From Mycobacterium sp. (GTDB lineage Bacteria > Actinomycetota > Actinomycetes > Mycobacteriales > Mycobacteriaceae): a stretch of DNA of 9,527 nucleotides. The stretch is from positions 1-9,527 of the forward strand of contig JAQTVU010000044.1 in the NCBI GenBank assembly GCA_028706695.1, read 5' to 3'. Positions 1-6,534 of the stretch are shown piece by piece. Under the pieces are notes generated by a model. It did not search any database. It was not told the DNA's origin and worked only from the letters and a program-made list of their open reading frames with translations. Position 1 is the first letter of the stretch. Every line of letters begins with the position of its first letter. The position numbers and the translations under genes were made by a program.

Positions 1-125
1 TGTTGTGTTGCCGACCAGCACCTGAAAACCCAGCGCAGACGACGTTTGGCAGGGGCTCGCCGCCGCGGCCTGGCAGAATCTGTTGGGTGACCGTCCCCAG
101 AGCCTCACGTTCGCGACATCGGAAT
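1..125. other. Upstream region of the ECF transporter gene, unassigned
   Basis: No gene can be assigned with confidence. The transporter reading frame stays open from position 3 (a TTG), so the protein could start earlier than the GTG at 126. A second candidate start, the GTG at 87, forms a GTGA overlap with a TGA at 88-90 that closes frame +1. Frame +2 from about 26 to 145 also looks protein-like, with G/C-rich third positions, but follows a TGA at 23-25 and merges into the transporter coding sequence. It may be the tail or remnant of an upstream gene, or a shadow frame. I see no clear promoter, riboswitch or Shine-Dalgarno sequence. Confidence 0.3.
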
Positions 126-2135
126 GTGTCGCTGCGACCGGTCGAGCGGCCGCAGGCTTCCGTCATGGGCGCGCTGGGCGCGGTGATCGCCATCGTCTCC
201 GTGGTCGTCCCGTTCGCCGCGGGCCTGGCTTTGCTGGGCACCGTGCCGACGGGCCTGCTGGCCTACCGCTACCGGATGCGGGTGCTGCTTGCCGCGACCG
301 TTGCCGCCGGCGTGATCGCCTTTCTGATCGCCGGGCTGGGCGGTTTGATGACGGTCATCCACTGCACCTATGTCGGCGGGTTGACCGGATTCGTCAAGCG
401 GAAAGGCCGGGGCACGGTCACGGTGACCGTCTCATCGCTGATCGCCGGACTGGCGTTCGGCGCCGTCATGGTCGGCATGCTGGCCGCCATGACCCGGCTG
501 CGGCACCTTATTTTCCAGGTGATGACCTCCGACGTCGACGGCCTGGCTGCGTCCATGTCCCACGCGCACCTGCAGCAGGCGGCCGCCGCGATGAAGCGGT
601 ATTTCGCCGTCGGGCTGCACTACTGGCCGTGGCTGATGCTGGGCTACTTCACCGTGGGCATCATGGTGGTGTCGCTGATCGGGTGGTGGGCCCTGTCGCG
701 ATTGTTGCATCGCATGCGTGGTCTGCCCGACGTGCACCAGCTGGACGCCTGGGACGCCGGTCAGGGTGCGGAACCGCCGGCCGGGCCGGTCCCGGTGCGG
801 TTGGACAGGGTGCGCTTCCGCTACCCGGGCGCCGCGCAGGACGCGCTGCGTGAAGTCAGCCTGCACCTGCGGGTCGGCGAACATCTGGCGGTCACCGGGG
901 CCAACGGGTCGGGCAAGACCACGCTGATGCTGATCCTGTGCGGCCGGCAACCGACCTCGGGCACCGTGCACCGCCCCGGCTCGGTGGGGCTGGGCAAGCG
1001 CGGCGGCACCGCCGTGGTCCTTCAGCATCCGGAAAGTCAGGTGCTGGGCACCCGGGTCGCCGACGACGTGGTGTGGGGCCTGCCGCCGGGCGCCCGGATC
1101 GACGTCGCGCAGTTGCTGAGCGAAGTCGGCCTGGATGGACTTGCCGAGCGTGACACCGGCAGCTTGTCCGGCGGTGAGCTGCAACGCCTGGCCCTCGCCG
1201 CTGCGCTGGCCCGGGAGCCGGCACTGCTCATCGCCGACGAGGTCACCACCATGGTCGACCAGCAGGGCCGGGATGCGTTGCTGGGCGTGCTGTCGGGTCT
1301 CGCCGAGCGCCACCGGACCGCCCTGGTGCACATCACCCACTACAACAACGAGGCGGAATCGGCGGACCGCATCATCAACCTCAGCGACTCACCCGACAAC
1401 ACCGACATGGTCGAAACGGCCCCCGCCCCGGCGCCGACCGCCGCGGCCGATCGCACCTCGTCCACGCCGGCGATCGAACTGATCGGCGTCGGCCACGAAT
1501 ACAGCGTCGGCACACCGTGGGCCACAACCGCGCTGCGCGACGTCAGCTTCGTGGTGGAAAAGGGAGACGGACTGCTGATCCATGGCGGCAATGGGTCCGG
1601 CAAGTCGACGCTGGCATGGATCATGGCCGGATTGACGACGCCCACCAGCGGGGTCTGCCTGGTCGACGGCCGGCCCGCCCATGAGCATGTCGGCGAGGTG
1701 GCATTGTCGTTTCAGGCGGCCAGACTGCAGCTGATGCGCAGCCGGGTTGACCTGGAAGTGGCCTCCGCGGGCGGCTTTTCGCACCGTGACCGGGACCGCG
1801 TCGCCGCGGCGCTGGCCGTCGTGGGGCTCGACTCCGCGCTGGGAAAACGGCGCATCGACCAGCTCAGCGGCGGCCAGATGCGCCGGGTGGTGCTGGCCGG
1901 CCTGCTGGCCTGCTCACCGCGCGCGTTGATCCTTGACGAGCCGTTGGCGGGGTTGGACGCCGCCAGCCAGCGCGGCCTGCTGCGGCTGCTGGAAGACCTA
2001 CGCCGGGAGCGCGGCCTGACCGTCGTGGTCATCTCCCATGACTTCGCCGGGCTGGAAGGCCTGTGCCCACGCACGCTGCACCTGCGCGGCGGCGTCCTCG
2101 AGCCGGTGCCGACCCCGGCGGGCGGTGTCGCGTGA
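126..2135 (+). CDS. ECF-type transporter: membrane domain fused to two ATPase domains (Rv2326c-like)
   Basis: This protein probably powers uptake of a small molecule such as a vitamin or metal across the inner membrane; the substrate cannot be read from the sequence. Numbered from the GTG at 126 (669 aa), residues about 14-195 hold four to five hydrophobic helices resembling an ECF substrate-binding (S) component. The first ATPase domain has Walker A GANGSGKTT (258-266), Q-loop Q300, signature LSGGE (347-351), Walker B LLIADE (367-372) and H405. After a Pro/Ala/Thr linker (about 430-448), the second has GGNGSGKST (487-495), Q530, LSGGQ (580-584), Walker B ending D604-E605 and H638. Both sites look catalytically complete. 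The stop overlaps the next start (GTGA), implying an S-A-A' fusion partnered by the downstream EcfT. I recall M. tuberculosis Rv2326c as about 697 aa. The start is uncertain: GTG 126 precedes a stretch conserved by recollection, but TTG 3, GTG 87 and ATG 165 are alternatives. Confidence 0.85.
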   Translation: MSLRPVERPQASVMGALGAVIAIVSVVVPFAAGLALLGTVPTGLLAYRYRMRVLLAATVAAGVIAFLIAGLGGLMTVIHCTYVGGLTGFVKRKGRGTVTVTVSSLIAGLAFGAVMVGMLAAMTRLRHLIFQVMTSDVDGLAASMSHAHLQQAAAAMKRYFAVGLHYWPWLMLGYFTVGIMVVSLIGWWALSRLLHRMRGLPDVHQLDAWDAGQGAEPPAGPVPVRLDRVRFRYPGAAQDALREVSLHLRVGEHLAVTGANGSGKTTLMLILCGRQPTSGTVHRPGSVGLGKRGGTAVVLQHPESQVLGTRVADDVVWGLPPGARIDVAQLLSEVGLDGLAERDTGSLSGGELQRLALAAALAREPALLIADEVTTMVDQQGRDALLGVLSGLAERHRTALVHITHYNNEAESADRIINLSDSPDNTDMVETAPAPAPTAAADRTSSTPAIELIGVGHEYSVGTPWATTALRDVSFVVEKGDGLLIHGGNGSGKSTLAWIMAGLTTPTSGVCLVDGRPAHEHVGEVALSFQAARLQLMRSRVDLEVASAGGFSHRDRDRVAAALAVVGLDSALGKRRIDQLSGGQMRRVVLAGLLACSPRALILDEPLAGLDAASQRGLLRLLEDLRRERGLTVVVISHDFAGLEGLCPRTLHLRGGVLEPVPTPAGGVA

Positions 2136-2983
2136 GCACGACTTCGCCGCCGCCGAGCGGCCGTGATCGGCGTGCCGCCCGCCCGGTGGTGCTGCTGATT
2201 CCGGTGCCCGGCACGTCGACCATCCATGAGCTGTGGGCGGGCACCAAGCTGCTGGTGGTTTCCGGTGTTTCGGTGTTGCTTGCCTTCTACCCGGGGTGGG
2301 TGACGATCGGGCTGGTGGCGGCGCTGGTGCTGGCGGCTGCGCGCATCGCGTGCATCCCGCGCGGGGCGCTTCCGTCGATGCCGCGTTGGCTGTGGATCGT
2401 CATCGCGCTGGGCGGCATCACGGCCGCGCTGGCCGGCGGCAGCCCGATGATCTCCGTGGGCGGACTGCACATCTGGCTCGGGGGACTGCTGAACTTCCTG
2501 CGCATCGCCGCCCTGTCGATCGTGCTGCTGGCCCTGGGGGCGATGGTGTCCTGGACCACCAACGTCGCCGACATCGGGCCTGCGCTGGCGATTTTGGGCC
2601 GCCCGCTGAAAATCCTGCGGATCCCCGTCGACGAGTGGGCGGTCGCCCTGGCGCTGGCGCTGCGCGCCTTCCCCATGCTGATGGACGAATTCCAGGTGCT
2701 CTACGCCGCCCGCCGGCTGCGGCCCAAGCGAATCCCGCGGAGCCGCAGGGCCCGCCGCCGGCGGCACGCGCTGGAGGTCATCGACCTGTTGGCGGCGGCC
2801 ATCACCGTGACGTTGCGGCGCGGCGACGAGATGGGCGATGCGATCACCGCCCGCGGCGGAACCGGTCAGCTCGCCGCCAATCCGGTCCGGCCCCGGTCGG
2901 CCGACTGGGTGACACTGGCGATCACCGCCGCGGTCAGCGGCGTCGCGGTGTTGCTCGAGACGATCCTGCACACGGCCCGATAG
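2132..2983 (+). CDS. EcfT-like transmembrane coupling protein (Rv2325c-like)
   Basis: EcfT proteins join the two ECF ATPases to the substrate-binding membrane protein and pass on the ATP-driven movement. Starting at GTG 2132, which overlaps the preceding TGA as GTGA, the product is 283 aa, close to the 282 aa I recall for Rv2325c. Hydrophobic segments lie at about 38-54, 56-73, 86-101, 115-140 and 258-280. The long cytoplasmic coupling region between them carries a degenerate first motif, AARR (192-195), and a canonical ARG (240-242) in DAITARGG, the type of motif EcfT uses to contact the ATPases. A very basic patch (about 195-212) lies between the two. The overlap and order indicate a two-gene operon with translational coupling. 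An open frame further upstream (from 2063) is rejected because it lies inside the ATPase gene. Family assignment is firm; substrate unknown. Confidence 0.85.
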   Translation: MSTTSPPPSGRDRRAARPVVLLIPVPGTSTIHELWAGTKLLVVSGVSVLLAFYPGWVTIGLVAALVLAAARIACIPRGALPSMPRWLWIVIALGGITAALAGGSPMISVGGLHIWLGGLLNFLRIAALSIVLLALGAMVSWTTNVADIGPALAILGRPLKILRIPVDEWAVALALALRAFPMLMDEFQVLYAARRLRPKRIPRSRRARRRRHALEVIDLLAAAITVTLRRGDEMGDAITARGGTGQLAANPVRPRSADWVTLAITAAVSGVAVLLETILHTAR

Positions 2984-3150
2984 TGTCTGCCGGTTTTGCC
3001 CGGATCGGACGGTCGCGGCCTGGTCGCGCTGCTCGTCACCACCCTGTCGCTCTCGCTGCCGGCTCTGCTGGACTGGCTGCTTTCCGCCGGCCCGAGCCGC
3101 GCAGTGGGACCGCGATCAGCAGTCTCACCAACGGCGCGACGCCGGGGAAG
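2984..3150. other. Convergent intergenic gap with in-frame coding-like remnant
   Basis: This 167-bp gap lies between the ecfT-like stop (TAG, 2981-2983) and the stop of the convergent DUF402 gene. Translation continued past the TAG stays open to 3217 and first gives a strongly hydrophobic stretch (about 3011-3082, many Leu/Val/Ala, with LDWLLS at its end) and then an Arg/Ser/Pro-rich tail. Third positions are almost all G or C, as in real genes here, but no plausible start or ribosome-binding site is present. It could be the decayed end of a longer gene, a readthrough extension, or chance. No convincing terminator hairpin with a U tract is visible. Confidence 0.35.
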
Positions 3151-3597
3151 TCACCCTGAGCTGCCCCGCCAGGTGAGCTTCATCCCGAAACCGGTCAACC
3201 AGCGGGACAGGTCATAGTCGTTGCGGGCCAGCCCCTCGATGGCGACGGTGGCGTGGCGCACGGCGCGCTCGGCGGCTTCCGGCCTGAGCAGGCCGTGGCG
3301 CACGGCGTCCAGCAGTTCGTCGATGTCGGCGAGGGCCGCCGCGACGCCGGTACGGACCTCGATGTCGAGGTAATGGTCTTCGGAACGCCACATGTTCGGG
3401 CCGGGGGTGTACTCGCCGACGTCCAGGTAGTGGTCGTGGTCGCGTTCATGGCCGGGATTGAAGTGAAAGACCGTGGCGCGCAGTCCCACTGCCGGCAGCA
3501 GCCACGACTCGAGGTAGTGGAATTCGGCGCGGCCCGGCGTCGGACGAGCGACGTAGAGGCCCCAGGGCCGCACGACGTATTCGTCGACGGCCCGCAC
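3151..3597 (-). CDS. DUF402 family protein (Rv1632c-like), possible nucleotide phosphatase fold
   Basis: A cytosolic protein of 148 aa when started at the GTG at 3597, matching the roughly 147 aa I recall for M. tuberculosis Rv1632c. It carries the acidic features of DUF402: DHDHYLDV (53-60), DHYLDIEV (74-81) and DIDELL (91-96), with basic and aromatic residues before them (RPWGLYVARP, 10-19; HYLESWLLP, 27-35). Characterised DUF402 members (FomD and related nucleoside phosphatases) use clustered acidic residues to bind metal and act on nucleotide-type phosphates; extending that activity to this protein is inference. An AAGGG sequence lies 4 nt before GTG 3597, but the frame stays open and coding-like for 22 more codons upstream (separate entry). 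It follows the FHA-ABC exporter gene on the same strand and is probably in the same transcript. In M. tuberculosis, as I recall, this gene sits next to uvrB. Confidence 0.85.
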   Translation of the reverse strand: MRAVDEYVVRPWGLYVARPTPGRAEFHYLESWLLPAVGLRATVFHFNPGHERDHDHYLDVGEYTPGPNMWRSEDHYLDIEVRTGVAAALADIDELLDAVRHGLLRPEAAERAVRHATVAIEGLARNDYDLSRWLTGFGMKLTWRGSSG

Positions 3598-3675
3598 TAT
3601 GCCCTTCGGGTCGGTGTTGGTGCGGGCGAGCAGGTCGAATGTCTCGCGCTTCGGCGGATGGATCCTGCCACCTTA
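3598..3675 (-). other. Likely N-terminal extension of the DUF402 protein with AUC start and strong SD
   Basis: Read upstream of the GTG at 3597, the DUF402 frame stays open to a TAA at 3675-3673. It encodes HPPKRETFDLLARTNTDPKG before the accepted start, and nearly all codons end in G or C. I recall the HPPK...NTDPKG pattern as the conserved N terminus of actinobacterial DUF402 proteins. No ATG, GTG or TTG exists in this stretch. The only well-placed initiator is ATC at 3663-3661, preceded by AAGGTGG (3674-3668) with 4 nt spacing. Start here gives 170 aa and a 14-nt gap from the exporter stop. If correct, this is non-canonical AUC initiation; a substitution from ATG or a sequencing error is the alternative. 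Confidence 0.5.
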
Positions 3676-3677
3676 CG

Positions 3678-6353
3678 TCAGCGTCGCAGCCGGATCTTCC
3701 AGCGCACAAAACCGGCGTAAAACACCGACAGGGTGGCCAGCATGCCCATGTCGAACAGCCAGATCTTCGAGGTGTGCGCCCAGAACCGGTCCTGGGGCAG
3801 CAGCGAGCCGGGCACCAGGCGACGCAGGTCGACCGTTGCCGCGGCCGCGGCATAGCCCCACCGGGCGGGCATCGCGAAGGACAGCTGGTCGAGTCCGAGC
3901 CGGCCGGTCACCGGCACCATGCCGCCGCACAGCACCAGCTGGGCCATGATCGAGACCACGAACAGCGGCATGATCTGTTCACTGGAGCGGACCAGTGCGG
4001 AGATGGCCAGCCCCAGGACGGCCGATGCGACGCACGTCGCGGCCACCGTGCCGAACAGCTCGAGCGTCGGGTTGCCCAGCAGCACGGCGCCGCGGGTGGG
4101 CGCCCCCTTGCCGGCCACCACGATCGTGGTGGTGACGGCCGACTGCAGGACGGCGAAGCCGCAGAACACCGCGGTCTTGGCCAGCAGGTAGGCCGTGGTG
4201 GACAGGCCGACCGCCTGCTCGCGCTGGAAGATCGCGCGCTCGCCGACCAGGTCGCGGATCGTCAGCGCGGTTCCCATGAAAGCCGCCGCGAGCAGCAACA
4301 GGTTCAGGATCTGGGCCGACTCGTCGGGCGTGCCGGTGTCGGGACCGGCGGCGCGGAACCCGCCGGTGCCGGGGACGGTGAGGGAAAGGACACCGAGGAC
4401 GAACGGCAGCACCGCCAGGAAGATGAAGTAGGCGCGGTCGGCGACGACCAGGCGGACCTGGCGGCGGGCGACCGTCGAGATCTGGCGCCGCAGGCTGGTG
4501 TGGACCGGTTCCCCCAGATCGGCGGGGGCGTCCTTGTCCGGCAGGAGACGCCGGGGTCGTTTCTGGGCTTCGCTGCGGGCCTGGAAGCGTCGGGCGGCCT
4601 CATCGGGGTCGGCGCCGACTTTGGTGAAGATTTTGGCCCAGTTGGTGGTGCCCATGGCGTCGCCGATGTGGTCGGGCGGGCCGCAGAAGGCGGTTTTGCC
4701 GCCGGGTGCTACCAGCAGCAACTGGTCGCAGACGTCGAGGTAGGACAGCATGTGGGTGACCACGATGACCACCCGACCGGCGTCTGCGAGCCGGCGCAGC
4801 ATGGTCATCACCTGGTGGTCGAGGGCGGGGTCGAGGCCGGAGGTGGGTTCGTCGAGAATCAGCAGCGACGGCCCGGTGAGCAGTTCCAGCGCCACCGAGG
4901 CGCGTTTGCGCTGTCCGCCGGAGAGTTTGTCGACGCGGGTGTCGGCGTGTTTGGTGAGGTCAAGTTCCTCGAGCACCCGGGCGACCACCTGGGCGCGGTC
5001 GGTTTTACCGGTGTCGGGCGGCAGACGCAGTTCGGCGGCGTAGCCCAGGGCCTGGTTGACCGTCAGCTGCCGGTGCACGACGTCATCCTGGGGGACCATG
5101 CCGATTCTGCTGCGCAGGGAAGCGTACTCGGCGTGGATGTCGTGGCCTTCGAAGCTCACCGAGCCGGAGGTGGGGCTGGTGTAGCCGGCGATGAGCCGCG
5201 CCAGGGTGCTCTTTCCGGCGCCCGAGCCGCCGATCACGGCGGTCAGGGTGCCCGGGCGTGCGGTCAGCGAGATGTGGTCGAGCAGTTGCTTGGTGTTGTC
5301 GACGGTGTAGGTGATGTCGCGCACCTGCAGGCCGCTGGTGCGGGCCCCGGCCCGACTTTCCGCGACCAGGGTGCCGTCACGAAAGACGAGGTCGACGTTG
5401 CCGATGGTGACGACGTCGTCGTCGGACAGGATGGCCGACCCGATCCGGGTGCCGTTGACGAAGGTCCCGTTGACGCTGGTGTCGCGGATCTCGGTGCCGA
5501 TGCGCGTGGGCACCAGGGTGGCATGGTGGCGTGAGGCCAGCACGTCGGAAACCACGATGTCGTTGTCGGCGGCGCGGCCGATGGTGACGGCGCCGTCCCG
5601 GCCTTGCGACGAGCCCGGCGCCGGCACCTTCACCATCCGGGTCGCCAGATCCGAGACGTCGGCGCTCTTCACGTTGATCACGGTGGACTCGGCCGGCGCC
5701 GCCGTCTCGGTTCCGGCCGATTGTGCCGGGGACGCTGCGGCGACCGAGTCCGCGTTGACCACGGTCAATTCGTCGGCCGGCGGGCCGGGCGGCCTCGGCG
5801 ATGCCGATGCGGCCTTGGGCAGCTCGGCGGCGGGGGGCCGGCGCCCGGATGCGTTCGCCGGCTGCGGCCGGGCCGGCGGCGTCGGGGCGACCTGGGGGCC
5901 GGTCCGCACGGGACCGGCCCGGCCCCGGCGCCGTGGCGGACTCGGCGGCACCGGGCTGGTCTGCTCGGTCACCGACCACGCCAGGGTCGGTGGCCCCGAG
6001 CCTGGCATCGCTCTGCGCTGGGCTGGGCAGCGGGCTTGGCCCTGCTGCGGTCCGATCGCGAAAGTCAGCCGCGGCCCATGCGGGTTGCCGAGGTTGATGC
6101 TTTGACCGTCGTGGATGTCGGCGACCGGCATGCGGTAGCCGTTGACGTAGGTGCCGTTCAGCGAGCCGTTGTCGATCGCCAGCCACCGCCCCTGGTCGAA
6201 CCGCACGATGAGATGGGCCCGGGAGATGCGCGGATCCGGAATGCGCACGTCGGCCAGCGCGTCGCGCCCGATGACGACTTCTTGACCCGCCGCGAAGGTA
6301 AGTTGGGAGCCGTCGTGCCGGACTGTCAGCACGGGCGGGGCGGGTCGACTCAC
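3678..6353 (-). CDS. ABC exporter half-transporter with two FHA domains (Rv1747-like)
   Basis: An inner-membrane ABCG-type exporter of 891 aa; Rv1747 is about 865 aa. Domain order: FHA-1 (about 8-102; GR 29-30, SRAH 44-47, NGSLNGT 62-68), a Pro/Ala/Arg-rich linker (about 103-250), FHA-2 (about 251-330; GR 259-260, SRHH 274-277, DTSVNGT 291-297), then an ATPase domain with Walker A GGSGAGKST (375-383), Q422, LSGGQ (477-481), LLILDE (497-502) and H534. Six hydrophobic segments follow at about 641-660, 682-699, 720-745, 765-787, 794-812 and 863-884. All key FHA and ATPase residues are present. Rv1747 is phosphorylated in its linker by PknF and its FHA domains bind those phosphothreonines; here the linker has TVVN (T197) and TVIN (T224). 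Rv1747 has been linked to export of cell-wall lipids; the cargo here is unknown. The GTG at 6353 is the first start after an in-frame TGA. It is probably an operon with the DUF402 gene. Confidence 0.9.
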   Translation of the reverse strand: MSRPAPPVLTVRHDGSQLTFAAGQEVVIGRDALADVRIPDPRISRAHLIVRFDQGRWLAIDNGSLNGTYVNGYRMPVADIHDGQSINLGNPHGPRLTFAIGPQQGQARCPAQRRAMPGSGPPTLAWSVTEQTSPVPPSPPRRRGRAGPVRTGPQVAPTPPARPQPANASGRRPPAAELPKAASASPRPPGPPADELTVVNADSVAAASPAQSAGTETAAPAESTVINVKSADVSDLATRMVKVPAPGSSQGRDGAVTIGRAADNDIVVSDVLASRHHATLVPTRIGTEIRDTSVNGTFVNGTRIGSAILSDDDVVTIGNVDLVFRDGTLVAESRAGARTSGLQVRDITYTVDNTKQLLDHISLTARPGTLTAVIGGSGAGKSTLARLIAGYTSPTSGSVSFEGHDIHAEYASLRSRIGMVPQDDVVHRQLTVNQALGYAAELRLPPDTGKTDRAQVVARVLEELDLTKHADTRVDKLSGGQRKRASVALELLTGPSLLILDEPTSGLDPALDHQVMTMLRRLADAGRVVIVVTHMLSYLDVCDQLLLVAPGGKTAFCGPPDHIGDAMGTTNWAKIFTKVGADPDEAARRFQARSEAQKRPRRLLPDKDAPADLGEPVHTSLRRQISTVARRQVRLVVADRAYFIFLAVLPFVLGVLSLTVPGTGGFRAAGPDTGTPDESAQILNLLLLAAAFMGTALTIRDLVGERAIFQREQAVGLSTTAYLLAKTAVFCGFAVLQSAVTTTIVVAGKGAPTRGAVLLGNPTLELFGTVAATCVASAVLGLAISALVRSSEQIMPLFVVSIMAQLVLCGGMVPVTGRLGLDQLSFAMPARWGYAAAAATVDLRRLVPGSLLPQDRFWAHTSKIWLFDMGMLATLSVFYAGFVRWKIRLRR

Positions 6354-6365
6354 TCCTCAAGTATC
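6354..6365 (-). promoter_or_regulatory. Candidate -10 box for a leaderless FHA-ABC transcript
   Basis: On the minus strand GATACT (6365-6360) is followed by exactly 6 nt and then the GTG start at 6353. It matches TATAAT at four positions, including the key A at the second and T at the sixth. The only purine-rich sequence, GAGGA, abuts the start codon directly, too close to act as a Shine-Dalgarno site. This fits leaderless initiation, which is common in mycobacteria. No good -35 element is seen. Confidence 0.4.
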
Positions 6366-6406
6366 GGCCCGTTACGCGGGCGGGCTCTAGGAACGCGGCT
6401 GTGATT

Positions 6407-6450
6407 TAGCTTTGTTTCCGTTTCGGTCACTCATAGCTCGTTCATAGCCT
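6407..6450 (+). promoter_or_regulatory. Candidate -10 boxes for the kinase gene
   Basis: Two TANNNT hexamers face the kinase: TAGCTT (6407-6412) and TAGCCT (6445-6450). They would start transcription near 6419 or 6457, leaving leaders of about 116 or 78 nt before the ATG at 6535. This stretch is noticeably richer in A/T than its surroundings. No -35 consensus is clear. TAGCCT overlaps the second TCATAG repeat, so a factor bound there could compete with RNA polymerase. Confidence 0.3.
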
Positions 6451-6477
6451 GCTGAGACGGTTCGCCCACTGTCATAG
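6431..6477. repeat. Three TCATAG direct repeats in the divergent promoter region
   Basis: TCATAG occurs at 6431-6436, 6442-6447 and 6472-6477. The first two are 11 bp apart and the third starts 30 bp further on, about one and three helical turns, so all could lie on one face of the DNA. Each is followed by G or GC. The cluster lies between two divergent genes and may be an operator for both. I do not recognise the binding factor. Confidence 0.4.
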
Positions 6478-6518
6478 GGCATGATCCGGGGTTGCGGCGA
6501 CGCCGGCGGGCCAGTGAC

Positions 6519-6527
6519 AAGGGGGAG
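6519..6527 (+). promoter_or_regulatory. Strong ribosome-binding site that fixes the kinase start
   Basis: AAGGGGGAG lies 7 nt before the ATG at 6535. It decides for that ATG over the in-frame ATG at 6481, which has no comparable site, and supports translation of the long N-terminal extension before the kinase domain. Confidence 0.8.
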
Positions 6528-6534
6528 ACGAGAG

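Noticed and set aside
1712..2971. Minus-strand open frame of 419 codons opposite the ECF genes
   Set aside because: Gln/Arg/Asp-rich low-complexity product with no domain; typical high-G+C shadow frame.
3143..3168. CGGGG/CCCCG stem as a terminator between the convergent genes
   Set aside because: Only 5 bp with a 16-nt loop, overlapping the DUF402 stop codon, and no U tract on either side.
3639..5534. Plus-strand open frame of 631 codons opposite the FHA-ABC gene
   Set aside because: Antisense shadow; Gly/Asp/His-rich with no motif, while the minus strand encodes intact FHA, ATPase and membrane domains.
6481..6483. ATG at 6481 as the kinase start
   Set aside because: It lacks a ribosome-binding site, whereas the in-frame ATG at 6535 has AAGGGGGAG at ideal spacing.
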